Assembly (NCBI RefSeq): GCF_001021385.1
Contig: NZ_CP011773.1
Coordinates: 3,348,001-3,412,000 of the forward strand
Origin: Mycobacterium sp. EPa45
GTDB lineage: Bacteria; Actinomycetota; Actinomycetes; Mycobacteriales; Mycobacteriaceae
Direction of reading: 5' to 3'
DNA length: 64,000 bases
In this document: piece after piece, positions 1 through 7,436 of the stretch
How the letters are laid out: every line of letters begins with the position of its first letter
Position numbering within the stretch: the first letter of the stretch is position 1
Program-made: the position numbers and the translations under genes
Notes under the pieces: model-generated
Databases searched by the model: none
Told to the model about the DNA's origin: nothing
Seen by the model: the letters and a program-made list of their open reading frames with translations, nothing else

Positions 1-20
1 CTCCCTCTGGTTCGGCTTCG

Positions 21-740
21 CTACTGAGCCGGTTGTGCCAGCACGGCGGCGTACTGACGTTCGAGTTCTTTGGCCGCCCCGGCGTGCCAGTTCTGCGCGA
101 CCGACCGTGACATCGGATCGGGAAAGATGTCCGCCTCTGACCGATCCACACCGTCGAAGATGGCCCGAGCCACGGACTCCGGCGATGCTTTCGGGATGTC
201 CACGCCCCGCGACATCTCGGTGTCGACCGGCCCGGTCATCACTGCATGAACTCGCACACCCCGGTCAGCGAGCAGGGCCCGCAGAGACTGCGTCAGGTTG
301 AACGCGGCCGCCTTGGACATCGAGTAGGCGGGGATGACGGGCAATGGTGCGAGCGCGTTGAGTGACAGATTGTTGACGATGGCTCCCTGGGATCGAAGGA
401 GCAACGGCAGGAATGCCTGCGTCACCTCGTGAGTGCCGAGGAGATTGACGGCGAGGTGCTGCTCGATCACCGCACGGTCCTTCAGGTCGTCGTAGACGGC
501 GACGCCGGCGTTGTTGATCAAGATGTCGAGAGAGTCGACGTGATCGACGGCGTCCTGAATCTGCCGTGCATCGGTCACGTCGAGCCTCAGGGCCGTCACC
601 CTGGCGTTCGGGTGCGCCGCCGGCCGTCGTGCGCCGGCGTACACCCGCGTTGCACCCCTGTCCAGCGCCTCCTCAACCAGCGCCCGACCGATCCCCCGGT
701 TCGCCCCGGTCACCAGAATTGTCTTGCCTGAAATGGTCAT
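21..740 (-). CDS. SDR family NAD(P)-dependent oxidoreductase
   Basis: A 239-residue classical short-chain dehydrogenase/reductase. The Rossmann glycine motif TGANRGIG is at residues 11-18, NNAG at 76-79, and the catalytic set Ser126, Tyr139 and Lys143 (YSMSK) is complete, so it should be an active cytosolic oxidoreductase. The substrate cannot be read from the sequence. The open frame continues far upstream, but the start at 740 is chosen because GAGGAGG lies just before it and because the glycine motif then falls at its normal distance from the N-terminus. It is divergent from an ECF sigma factor carrying a SnoaL-like tail. Sigma factors of that architecture are often encoded beside an oxidoreductase, so this gene may be its target; that link is inferred. 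Confidence 0.9.
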   Translation of the reverse strand: MTISGKTILVTGANRGIGRALVEEALDRGATRVYAGARRPAAHPNARVTALRLDVTDARQIQDAVDHVDSLDILINNAGVAVYDDLKDRAVIEQHLAVNLLGTHEVTQAFLPLLLRSQGAIVNNLSLNALAPLPVIPAYSMSKAAAFNLTQSLRALLADRGVRVHAVMTGPVDTEMSRGVDIPKASPESVARAIFDGVDRSEADIFPDPMSRSVAQNWHAGAAKELERQYAAVLAQPAQ

Positions 741-850
741 CCATCCTCCTCGGCCGAATAGCTGTCGAAGATGTAGACGCATCGCCGCCGAGAAATTGGT
801 CCCACATTCAGCGCCCAGTTTCCGGGTTCGCAGACGTCCATACTTCTGCA

Positions 851-871
851 GGCGTGGCACACGGCCACGCC
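851..871. promoter_or_regulatory. Inverted repeat before the sigma factor gene
   Basis: GGCGTGGC and GCCACGCC form a perfect 8-bp inverted repeat around the 5-nt spacer ACACG. It ends 19 bp before the sigma factor start at 891, inside the SDR/sigma divergent region. It could be an operator or a hairpin in the mRNA leader. The repeat is seen directly; the function is not. Confidence 0.4.
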
Positions 872-890
872 GACATGTGAAGGTGGCGCA

Positions 891-1901
891 ATGGCATGGG
901 CGATGACTGATCTGGTGGCCAAGGCGCGGGCCGGTGACGGGGATGCGTTCCGTGAGCTGACCGAGCCGCACCGCGCCGAATTGCAGGTGCACTGTTATCG
1001 GATGCTGGGGTCGTTGCACGACGCCGAGGACGCGCTGCAGAACACGATGTTGGCTGCCTGGCAAGGTCTCGACGGATTCGAGGGTCGCGCCTCGATACGG
1101 ACCTGGTTGTACCGCATCGCGACCAACCAATGCCTCAGCGTCCTTCGCTCAACGAAGCGGCGCCCGGCCGAGGAGTGGAAGATTCCCGATATCGAACCCC
1201 CTCAACCCAGCCGTCTCAGCGAAGTCGTCTGGCTTGAGCCATATCCCGACACCCTGCTGGACGCCGTCTCGGTCGGTCGACCGGTCGGCCCGGAAGCACG
1301 GTTCGAACAAGCCGAAGCCATCTCCTTGGCGTTCGTGACCGCCCTGCAGGTACTTCCCGCACGCCAGCGTGCCGTGCTGATCTTGCGTGAGGTTCTCGGG
1401 TATCACGCTGACGAGGTGGCTGAGATGCTGGACACGACGGTGGATTCGGTCACCAGTGCCCTCAAGCGGGCTCGCGCCGGTCTGCAACGTCACCTGCCTG
1501 GCGCGGACGAGGCGCCGGCTGTCCCCGACTCACCGGCGGAGCGCGACTTGGTTGCGAGGTTCGTGCGCGCCTATCAAGCCGGCGACGTCGGCGCGCTGGT
1601 TGAGCTGCTCACCGCGGACGTCCGCCTGTCGATGCCACCGATTCCCTTGGAATACCACGGCATCGGCGCAGTGACCCGATTCTTCGCGAGCGTCTTCGAT
1701 CGTGGCCGGCGCTATGACCTGATACCCACCCGCGCCAACGGGCAGCCCGCTTTCGGTGCGTACCTGCATTCCGGCGGTGGTGGCTCGCGCCACGCCGCCG
1801 GCCTGCTGGTCGTGACGATCTCCGGCGGCCGCATCAGTGGGCTCACCCGCTTCGACAACGACCTGCTGCCGCACTGGGGCCTGCCGCATTCGCTTCCATG
1901 A
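891..1901 (+). CDS. ECF sigma factor with SnoaL-like C-terminal domain (SigG-like)
   Basis: A 336-residue extracytoplasmic-function sigma factor. Region 2 (about residues 10-80) contains HCYRMLGSLHDAED and the RTWLYRIATNQCL stretch. Region 4 (about 140-200) has the RQRAVLILREVLGY and DSVTSALKRARAGLQ helices that read the -35 element. Residues about 215-336 form a SnoaL/NTF2-like domain in place of a linked anti-sigma factor. Overall layout matches M. tuberculosis SigG (TIGR02960-type). In this class the SnoaL-like tail is thought to control sigma activity. The start could be 891 or the in-frame ATG at 903. A 16-bp stem terminator follows immediately. The divergent SDR gene is a plausible target. 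Confidence 0.88.
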   Translation: MAWAMTDLVAKARAGDGDAFRELTEPHRAELQVHCYRMLGSLHDAEDALQNTMLAAWQGLDGFEGRASIRTWLYRIATNQCLSVLRSTKRRPAEEWKIPDIEPPQPSRLSEVVWLEPYPDTLLDAVSVGRPVGPEARFEQAEAISLAFVTALQVLPARQRAVLILREVLGYHADEVAEMLDTTVDSVTSALKRARAGLQRHLPGADEAPAVPDSPAERDLVARFVRAYQAGDVGALVELLTADVRLSMPPIPLEYHGIGAVTRFFASVFDRGRRYDLIPTRANGQPAFGAYLHSGGGGSRHAAGLLVVTISGGRISGLTRFDNDLLPHWGLPHSLP

Positions 1902-1938
1902 CCCGGCGGCAGCCGTCGGACAACGGCTGCCGCCGGGT
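1901..1938. terminator. Bidirectional hairpin terminator
   Basis: A perfect 16-bp stem, ACCCGGCGGCAGCCGT (1901-1916) against its complement (1923-1938), with the loop CGGACA. It starts on the last base of the sigma factor stop codon and lies 15 bp before the pepD-like stop on the other strand, so it can serve both convergent genes. There is no long U tract, as is common for mycobacterial hairpin terminators. Confidence 0.85.
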
Positions 1939-1952
1939 AAGTGGTTGTGCCG

Positions 1953-3356
1953 CTACGACTGCATCTGCCCCAGCGTGACCTCGACGGTGCGGGAAGCTCC
2001 CGACGGATCGTCGTAGGTCAACGTAACGGTGTCGCCGGGCGCCTTCGAGTGAATGGCCGCGACGAGCGACTCCGGGCCGTCGATCACCGTGTTGTCGACC
2101 TTGGTGATGACCGCGCCTTTCGGCAGGCCGGCGGTAGCCGCAGGGCTGCGATCTGCGACGCCGGCGATCAACGCACCCCGCGCGCTGTCGTCGGAGCTGA
2201 GCTGGACCCCGAGCGAGGCGTGTTGCACCGTCCCGGTCGAAATCAGTTCGTCGGCAATGCGTTTGGCTTGATCCACCGGAATGGCGAAGCCCAGGCCGAT
2301 CGAGCCGCTCTGCGCGGCCTGCGAATCCTGGCCGCCGCCAAGGGATGCGATGGCCGAATTGACCCCGATCAGATCACCGTTCATATCCACCAGTGCGCCA
2401 CCGGAGTTGCCCGGGTTGATCGCAGCATCGGTTTGGATGGCGCTCATCACCGAATGTTGACCGGACTGCGCGTCGCCGGTCGCGACCGGGCGGTCCAGCG
2501 CGCTGATGATGCCGGTCGTCACTGTGCCCTGCAGGCCCAGCGGGGAGCCGATGGCCACGACATTCTGTCCGACCTTGAGGTCCTTGGACGATCCGATGGT
2601 AATCGGGGTGAGCCCCGAGACGTTCTGGGCCCGAACCACCGCGATGTCGTCGGCGGGGTCGGTGCCCACAACAGTGAACGGCACGGTCCGCCCGTCCGAG
2701 AAGGTCACCGTCGCGTCCAGGCCACCGCTGCCCTGACCGAACGGGCGCCCGCTGCGGCCGCCGGGTGCGCCCTCGGCGGCCATCGGCCCGTCACCTGCGG
2801 CCTGGGCGGCCGCGGCCACGACGTGGTTGTTGGTCAAGATCAGTCCGTCGGAGCTGAGGATGATTCCAGACCCTTCCTCACGCCCCTGGCCACTGGTGAG
2901 CTGCAATTTCACGACACTCGGTAGCACCTTGGCCGAGACCTGCTCGACCGAACCGGCAGGTGCGGCGCTGGTCTGCTGGCCCGCCACGGCCGGCACCTTC
3001 GGCGCGGGAGCTCCGGCGACGGCCGGCGCGTGCGCGGTGGCCGCAGGTTGCCCGGCGTGGTCGACCACGGCGACCGCTCCGGCGGCGCCGGCAATCATGG
3101 CGACCACGGCGGTACCGCCGACCAAAATGCCCACCCGGGGCTTCATTCGTTGCCGAGGCTTTTGCTGTGACGCAAGTCTCTCGTAGGCAGGCCGGACCCC
3201 GTACGGAGGCGGGTAGATCTGGGTGCTGTCGGTCGTGCCGTAACCATACCGATACCTGCCGGGGCTCCACTGCTCTGAATTAGAATGTTCCACAGAATCT
3301 TTCGACTGCCACCGGGGGTGGCTTTCCTGCGGTGCGTTTCCTGACCTGTAGTCCAT
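1953..3356 (-). CDS. pepD: HtrA/DegP-type serine protease with PDZ domain (PepD-like)
   Basis: A membrane-anchored envelope protease of 467 residues. A polar, Tyr/Pro-rich cytosolic N-terminus is followed by one membrane segment (about 73-95), a trypsin-like domain and a C-terminal PDZ domain (about 375-460, including GLPKGAVITKVDN). The triad is complete: His178 in LTNNHVV, Asp237 in DDIAVV and Ser318 in NPGNSGGAL. The segment from the protease through the PDZ domain closely follows M. tuberculosis PepD (Rv0983), which processes or guards misfolded envelope proteins. Unlike pepD in M. tuberculosis, no mprA/mprB two-component genes flank it, so it may be a paralogue. The ATG at 3356 follows GAGAAG by 9 nt; an in-frame ATG at 3392 would add 12 residues. 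It is divergent from an FKBP lipoprotein. Confidence 0.88.
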   Translation of the reverse strand: MDYRSGNAPQESHPRWQSKDSVEHSNSEQWSPGRYRYGYGTTDSTQIYPPPYGVRPAYERLASQQKPRQRMKPRVGILVGGTAVVAMIAGAAGAVAVVDHAGQPAATAHAPAVAGAPAPKVPAVAGQQTSAAPAGSVEQVSAKVLPSVVKLQLTSGQGREEGSGIILSSDGLILTNNHVVAAAAQAAGDGPMAAEGAPGGRSGRPFGQGSGGLDATVTFSDGRTVPFTVVGTDPADDIAVVRAQNVSGLTPITIGSSKDLKVGQNVVAIGSPLGLQGTVTTGIISALDRPVATGDAQSGQHSVMSAIQTDAAINPGNSGGALVDMNGDLIGVNSAIASLGGGQDSQAAQSGSIGLGFAIPVDQAKRIADELISTGTVQHASLGVQLSSDDSARGALIAGVADRSPAATAGLPKGAVITKVDNTVIDGPESLVAAIHSKAPGDTVTLTYDDPSGASRTVEVTLGQMQS

Positions 3357-3495
3357 TGCGTTGGGCTTCTCTTTCTCGTCACACGACTTCATCGCGCCAT
3401 CGGCGCCTGCAGATAGTTTGCCTGTGCCGTCTGAGGCTTTGCTGAGAATGAGTTCGGTGCCGGCCAAGACTTTTGGCCGACCACATCGCTGTAGC

Positions 3496-4128
3496 GTGAC
3501 GAGCGTGAACTTCTCCCGTCTGCCCTCCGCTGTTGCCCTCGGGGCCTGCACCGCCGCATTTGCCGTGACACTTGCGGGTTGCGGTTCCGACACTGCTGCG
3601 CCGTCGGCAAGCACGTCCTCGACCATCCCCGCAGTCGCCTCGTCGGTCACTCAAGCTGCGGGCCCGGACGCCAGCTGCCCGACGGCACCGCCGGCCACCG
3701 CGGGCACCCCGGAGTGGACGTTGCCCGGGGCGACCGGCAGCGTCGCCGTCATCGGATCCACGGATACGGTGGCCCCGGTCGTCAAGGTCACCCCACCGTT
3801 CAGCGTGAACGCGACCGAGGTGCACACGCTTCAGGCAGGTACCGGACCGGTCGTCGCGCCGACGGCCACGGTCTCGGTCTGCTACGAAGGGGTCAACGGC
3901 CGCGACGGCAGTGTCTTCGACAGCAGCTACCAGCGCGGTGAGCCGGCAGAGTTCTCGCTCGACGGTGTGGTTCCCGGATTCCAGAAGGCAATCGCGGGTC
4001 AGAAAGTCGGATCCACGGTCGCCGTCGCGATGGTCTCCGCCGACGGCTATCCGCAGGGACAACCGAGGGCGGGCATTCTGCCGGGCGACACGCTGGTCTT
4101 CGCGATCAAGATCCTCAGCGCCTCGTAG
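3496..4128 (+). CDS. FKBP-type peptidyl-prolyl isomerase lipoprotein
   Basis: An exported prolyl isomerase of about 210 residues. The N-terminal signal ends in the lipobox LAGC (VTLAGCGSD), so the mature protein should be lipid-anchored on the outer face of the membrane. A Ser/Thr/Ala-rich linker leads to a C-terminal FKBP domain (about residues 110-210) with GSVFDSSYQRGEP, VVPGFQKAIAGQKVGS and GILPGDTLVFAIKIL, which are typical FKBP segments. GTG at 3496 or GTG at 3505 fits the signal peptide; an ATG much further upstream would bury the signal inside a long polar leader. It faces away from the PepD-like protease across a 139-bp shared promoter region, suggesting a paired protein-folding and protease function in the envelope. 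Confidence 0.85.
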   Translation: MTSVNFSRLPSAVALGACTAAFAVTLAGCGSDTAAPSASTSSTIPAVASSVTQAAGPDASCPTAPPATAGTPEWTLPGATGSVAVIGSTDTVAPVVKVTPPFSVNATEVHTLQAGTGPVVAPTATVSVCYEGVNGRDGSVFDSSYQRGEPAEFSLDGVVPGFQKAIAGQKVGSTVAVAMVSADGYPQGQPRAGILPGDTLVFAIKILSAS

Positions 4129-4132
4129 CCGG

Positions 4133-4693
4133 CTAGGGCAGGCAGTTGCCCTGGAAACCGTTCACCAGCGCGTAGATGTCGTCCTTCTTCTGGTCGGCGT
4201 AGTCGATCGCCGTCCACGTCGACGGCTGCGGCCAGGCGTTGGACACCGTCGGGCCGTAGTTGCCGTAATTGCCGTAGCCCAAGCCATACCCATAGCTCGG
4301 TGAGACCACGAAGAGCGCCCCCACGGCGTCTCGCATGTCGTCGCTCGCCCGGCGCAGGTCGACGAGCGCCGGTGCCAGCCCGGGGACGATGCCCGGACCG
4401 TTCACGTCTTCCAGGTAGTGAACGCCGTGGCTGATCATGGCGAGCTTCACATTGGTGTCACGTTGCTGCGCGGCGCCGCTGGCATACGGCGAGCTGATGA
4501 CGATCCGCACTCCGCCGATGCCGGCGTTGATGTCGTTGTCGAGGCTCTCGCGGACCTGGTCGAGTACCCCACATGGCACGCGTGCGGGTTCGGCGGCGGC
4601 CGGCGGCGTCAAGCCGATGGAAGCGCAGGCCGCAGCCACCGCAACGGCAGATGCGAGACGCGGAGTCCTCCGCGGGAATTGAGTTTGTTCCAT
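4133..4693 (-). CDS. Secreted protein of unknown function
   Basis: A 186-residue protein with an N-terminal signal peptide ending near TPPAAAEPA. The mature part has two cysteines (PCGVLDQ and GNCLP at the extreme C-terminus) that could form a disulfide, and a Gly/Tyr-rich stretch (SYGYGLGYGNYGNYGP) around residues 135-150. I do not recognise a family. It is the last of a run of minus-strand secreted or membrane proteins, and it meets the FKBP gene tail to tail with only 4 bp between stop codons. Confidence 0.7.
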   Translation of the reverse strand: MEQTQFPRRTPRLASAVAVAAACASIGLTPPAAAEPARVPCGVLDQVRESLDNDINAGIGGVRIVISSPYASGAAQQRDTNVKLAMISHGVHYLEDVNGPGIVPGLAPALVDLRRASDDMRDAVGALFVVSPSYGYGLGYGNYGNYGPTVSNAWPQPSTWTAIDYADQKKDDIYALVNGFQGNCLP

Positions 4694-4782
4694 CGTCCCA
4701 CCACTGATCCGGTATCAACGTGATGCCGGTATATAGGTGGAATTGACGGCAGTGTTACCGCTGCGCGCGATGTAGCCGGAAG

Positions 4783-5253
4783 CTACCGTGCGACCGGCCA
4801 GTCCCAGATGGACATGTCGCCGCGCGGGTAGTTCATGCAGACGTCGGTGGCCTTGGCGACGACGCCCTTGTTGTTGAAGAACAATTTGGCCCAGTTGCCC
4901 CAGCGGGTCGCGACGAATTCGTAGTAGACGTTGGTCGCGGTGTCCTCGGAGTACTGCCGGCGCGCGACGGGATCGAGCGAGAAGAACCAGTGGATGCGAT
5001 CGAACGCGATCTGCTGCACGTCGGCGGGCCGGTTGCTGCGGTCGATCATGTACCGCTCGAAGTAAACCGGGCTGGTGTCGCGCGCCGCGGCCATGTACTG
5101 CTCGACGTCGCACTGGGTGATGATGATCCGGTGCGGGATCGGATAGTCGTCGCTGGCATCGGCGGCGGCGGGGCCGGCCGCGATGACTCCTGCAGCGGCC
5201 ATCGCACTCAGCGCAAGACTCGCCAGCTTTGCGCGACTCTTCAAACCAGCCAT
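4783..5253 (-). CDS. Secreted protein, possibly DUF5078 family
   Basis: A 156-residue exported protein. The signal peptide runs to about residue 32 (IAAGPAAADAS). The mature domain is rich in aromatic residues (FDRIHWFFSLD, TRWGNWAKLFFN, SIWDWPVAR) and has two cysteines (ITQCDV, DVCMNYP) that probably pair. It looks like the small mycobacterial secreted family I know as DUF5078, but this name is from memory and uncertain. The ATG at 5253 follows a GGCAGGAGAAC ribosome-binding region. An AT-rich stretch with TATATAG around 5293-5300 is a plausible promoter. Confidence 0.7.
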   Translation of the reverse strand: MAGLKSRAKLASLALSAMAAAGVIAAGPAAADASDDYPIPHRIIITQCDVEQYMAAARDTSPVYFERYMIDRSNRPADVQQIAFDRIHWFFSLDPVARRQYSEDTATNVYYEFVATRWGNWAKLFFNNKGVVAKATDVCMNYPRGDMSIWDWPVAR

Positions 5254-5379
5254 CGTTCTCCTGCCCCAATCCCTAAAACCTTAAGCGGACTAACTATATA
5301 GCGGTCCACATCGCAGTATCCACCCCAGGCCGACATTCGACGGCGAAAGTGACGCGTGAGACTCCCGGCCAGGAACCGC

Positions 5380-5643
5380 TCAGCCGCCGTTGGTCACCGG
5401 GTTGGACGACAGGGTGATGAATTGGTCGTTGATCCAGACCCCCCAGCGGCCGCCCCACATGTGGGTCCACACCACGGGATGGCCGGCCCACACCTCGGCG
5501 GGCTTACCCGGCGCCCAGGCCGGAACCGGCTCGCCGACGTTCTGGTCCGGCGGCGGCGGGTCTGCACTCGCCGGTGCGATACCGATCGCGAGTCCAACCG
5601 CGAGTGCGCCAACAGCAGTCAGCGCGGTTTTGATCAAGGTCAT
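5380..5643 (-). CDS. Small secreted protein of unknown function
   Basis: An 87-residue protein with a clean signal peptide (to about IAPASADPP) and a short Pro/Trp-rich mature domain (WAGHPVVWTHMWGGRWGVWI). No family is recognised. The ATG at 5643 is chosen over the GTG at 5649 because GGAG lies 8 nt before the ATG and would be too close to the GTG. The AT-rich region 5680-5695 upstream could be the promoter. Confidence 0.65.
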   Translation of the reverse strand: MTLIKTALTAVGALAVGLAIGIAPASADPPPPDQNVGEPVPAWAPGKPAEVWAGHPVVWTHMWGGRWGVWINDQFITLSSNPVTNGG

Positions 5644-5743
5644 GAGCACGACTCCAGCGTCCAGACGTCAGCGAGATACTTAGCAAATATAACCAGCAGA
5701 TGGCGCGGGTAATCCCCTACCCCGAACTTCACGAGTCGCGGAG

Positions 5744-6343
5744 CTACGGTGTCGGTGCAGGTGTGGCAGTGATCGGGGCCGGCTGGCCAGACCCGTTGTA
5801 CTCATACCCGGGCGGCGGGGGGCCGTTCAACGAGTAGTAACCGGGTGGCAGGGCGGGCGTCCCGGGCGGTGGCGGTTTACCCGGGCCGAACTCACTCGGG
5901 GGCGCCTCTGAGCCGGGTGCGGTATACGACTTGTATCCGGGTGGCAGCGGCGGCGGCGCGCCCGCCCCCGGTGGCGGCGCGACCGAGCCGCCTGCATAGG
6001 CCTCGTCCTGGGGGCCGTAATAGGGGTCCCGAGCCTGGTGCCAGAGATCTTTGAGACTGCCGAGCACGCCGCCGCCATTCTGCGAGCCATAGGTCGGGTT
6101 CGCGATCTGGGGAACCGAGGGCGGTGCCCCAGGCGGCGGGGGTGCGGGCGCCGCCGCGGGATCGACGGGCACCGAGACCGGCTGACCCGGGGGGACCGCG
6201 GCAGGATCCGAGGGCACCGGAATGGGCGTCGGCGTCATCGGGTCGGCCGCCGCGGGGGTGGCCCCGGTGACCATGGCGCCGATGGCGAAGCCGGCGAGCA
6301 GGATTGCGCGCGCGACTGGCGCGCCGCGGTGCCCTTCAGTCAT
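5744..6343 (-). CDS. Proline-rich secreted protein
   Basis: About 199 residues: a signal peptide (ILLAGFAIGAMVTGATPAAADP) followed by a mature chain dominated by proline, glycine and alanine with repeated PPPG, LPPGY and PPGY units. A less repetitive centre (GSLKDLWHQARDPYYGPQDE, about residues 95-115) is the only part likely to fold. The composition suggests an extended cell-wall-spanning or wall-associated protein. It lacks the PE or PPE N-terminal signature, so it is not a member of those families. The ATG at 6343 is preferred to an upstream start because it puts the signal peptide near the N-terminus and has AGAGGA upstream. Confidence 0.7.
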   Translation of the reverse strand: MTEGHRGAPVARAILLAGFAIGAMVTGATPAAADPMTPTPIPVPSDPAAVPPGQPVSVPVDPAAAPAPPPPGAPPSVPQIANPTYGSQNGGGVLGSLKDLWHQARDPYYGPQDEAYAGGSVAPPPGAGAPPPLPPGYKSYTAPGSEAPPSEFGPGKPPPPGTPALPPGYYSLNGPPPPGYEYNGSGQPAPITATPAPTP

Positions 6344-6475
6344 GAATCCGGCGGTCCTCTCTGTAGCCCCAAGGCCTCGGGGGCATCGTCGCACATATCG
6401 GTGATGGGTGTACCGGGGGCGAACCCCGTGTGCTCCCCTCTTATCGCCGGTGCGCCGCCCGCCGTTTCAGCGTTC

Positions 6476-6511
6476 CCCCTGGTGCCCGCGCGTTCCGCCG
6501 GGCACCAGGGG
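6476..6511 (-). terminator. Hairpin terminator after the small membrane protein gene
   Basis: CCCCTGGTGCCCG (6476-6488) pairs perfectly over 13 bp with 6499-6511 around a 10-nt loop. On the minus strand it begins 5 bp after the stop codon of the gene at 6517-6813 and lies before the next gene. There is no obvious U tract. Confidence 0.8.
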
Positions 6512-6516
6512 ACGGG

Positions 6517-6813
6517 TCAGGCCTTGTTGATCTCGGGGTTGCTCTCGGTGGCACCGGTGGCCGATCCGGAGCGATAGCGGGTGAAGAAGCCGAGCGACAC
6601 GACCGCGGCGGCAACACCGATCACTGCCCACAGCACGATCGGGAACACCAGCGAGCCGAAGATGAAGTTGTAAGTCACTGCCAGGTAGATCGACCAGAGG
6701 ACTCGGTAGATCGACCAGAATGCGAGCAGGCCGGTGCTGATGCCGATGTACAGGCTGTACTGGCGATCGACGCGGTCGATCTGCTGTGCAATGGGAGCCG
6801 GCAGGATTTTCAT
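6517..6813 (-). CDS. Small multi-spanning membrane protein
   Basis: A 98-residue protein with two to three predicted membrane segments (about 22-38, 45-60 and 60-80), a Tyr/Trp-rich core (FWSIYRVLWSIYLAVTYNF) and a short polar C-terminal tail. No family is recognised. GAGGAAGAACCC lies directly before the ATG at 6813. It is followed by a strong hairpin terminator, so its transcript probably ends there rather than running into the secreted-protein genes. Confidence 0.65.
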   Translation of the reverse strand: MKILPAPIAQQIDRVDRQYSLYIGISTGLLAFWSIYRVLWSIYLAVTYNFIFGSLVFPIVLWAVIGVAAAVVSLGFFTRYRSGSATGATESNPEINKA

Positions 6814-6893
6814 GGGTTCTTCCTCTCGTTGTCCGTCGCCTCGTGGCGTCGATGCGAGAAGTAAAGAACCGGCGATCGCCTACCGATCCCAAC

Positions 6894-7319
6894 TCATTCC
6901 GAGTAGTCGACCGAGAACCAGCGGTCCGGACGGATGGTGAAGAGCACGGTCTGCTCACCCTCAAGGCTCGAAGCGAACTGGCGCCCCGCCTGTTCGCCGA
7001 GATAGCGCACAGCGATGCCCTCCGCCACCTCCGCGGGCGTGGGCTCGGTGACCTCCACAACCGACCCCTCCACCGATACATATTGATATGGCGGCTCTTC
7101 GTTCTGCACGACCAGCGTCAGCACACCGTTCTGCTTGATGAGCCTGGCCTTTCGCCGCGACGCGCCGGTGGTGATGCGGATGTTGCCGCCGGGGGTGTAG
7201 TCGTACCAGATCGGGACGCTGGCCGGGGGCCGGCCGTCGGTGGCGGCGACGGATATGACCGCCACATGCTTGGCGGCCAGGAACTCCTGGCGCTCGGACT
7301 CTGTCAGTTCTCTGGGCAT
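6894..7319 (-). CDS. PPOX-class flavin/F420-dependent oxidoreductase
   Basis: A 141-residue split-barrel protein of the pyridoxamine 5'-phosphate oxidase-like class, which in mycobacteria often binds F420 or FMN. Family-like segments are HVAVISVAATDGRPPASVPIW at the N-terminus, the ASRRKARLIKQNG basic strand and YQYVSVEGSVVEV in the barrel; the C-terminus VLFTIRPDRWFSVDY is typical. The physiological substrate is unknown. The start at 7319 is chosen because it gives the usual family length; the frame stays open for kilobases upstream opposite tex, but that is a high-GC shadow. The gene is divergent from tex across 117 bp. Confidence 0.82.
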   Translation of the reverse strand: MPRELTESERQEFLAAKHVAVISVAATDGRPPASVPIWYDYTPGGNIRITTGASRRKARLIKQNGVLTLVVQNEEPPYQYVSVEGSVVEVTEPTPAEVAEGIAVRYLGEQAGRQFASSLEGEQTVLFTIRPDRWFSVDYSE

Positions 7320-7436
7320 ATAGCGCCAAACCCCTCGATCTGCGCGGCTATTCCTTGCGCGGACCGTGCACTCGAACTCGTGCAACACCATGGCCGGGTT
7401 CGTCGGATTGTCGGCGAGGTTCGGTAGGGTCTCCGC

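Noticed and set aside
5744..6343. Proline-rich secreted protein as a PPE or PE family member
   Set aside because: It has a classical signal peptide and lacks the N-terminal PE/PPE motifs and length.
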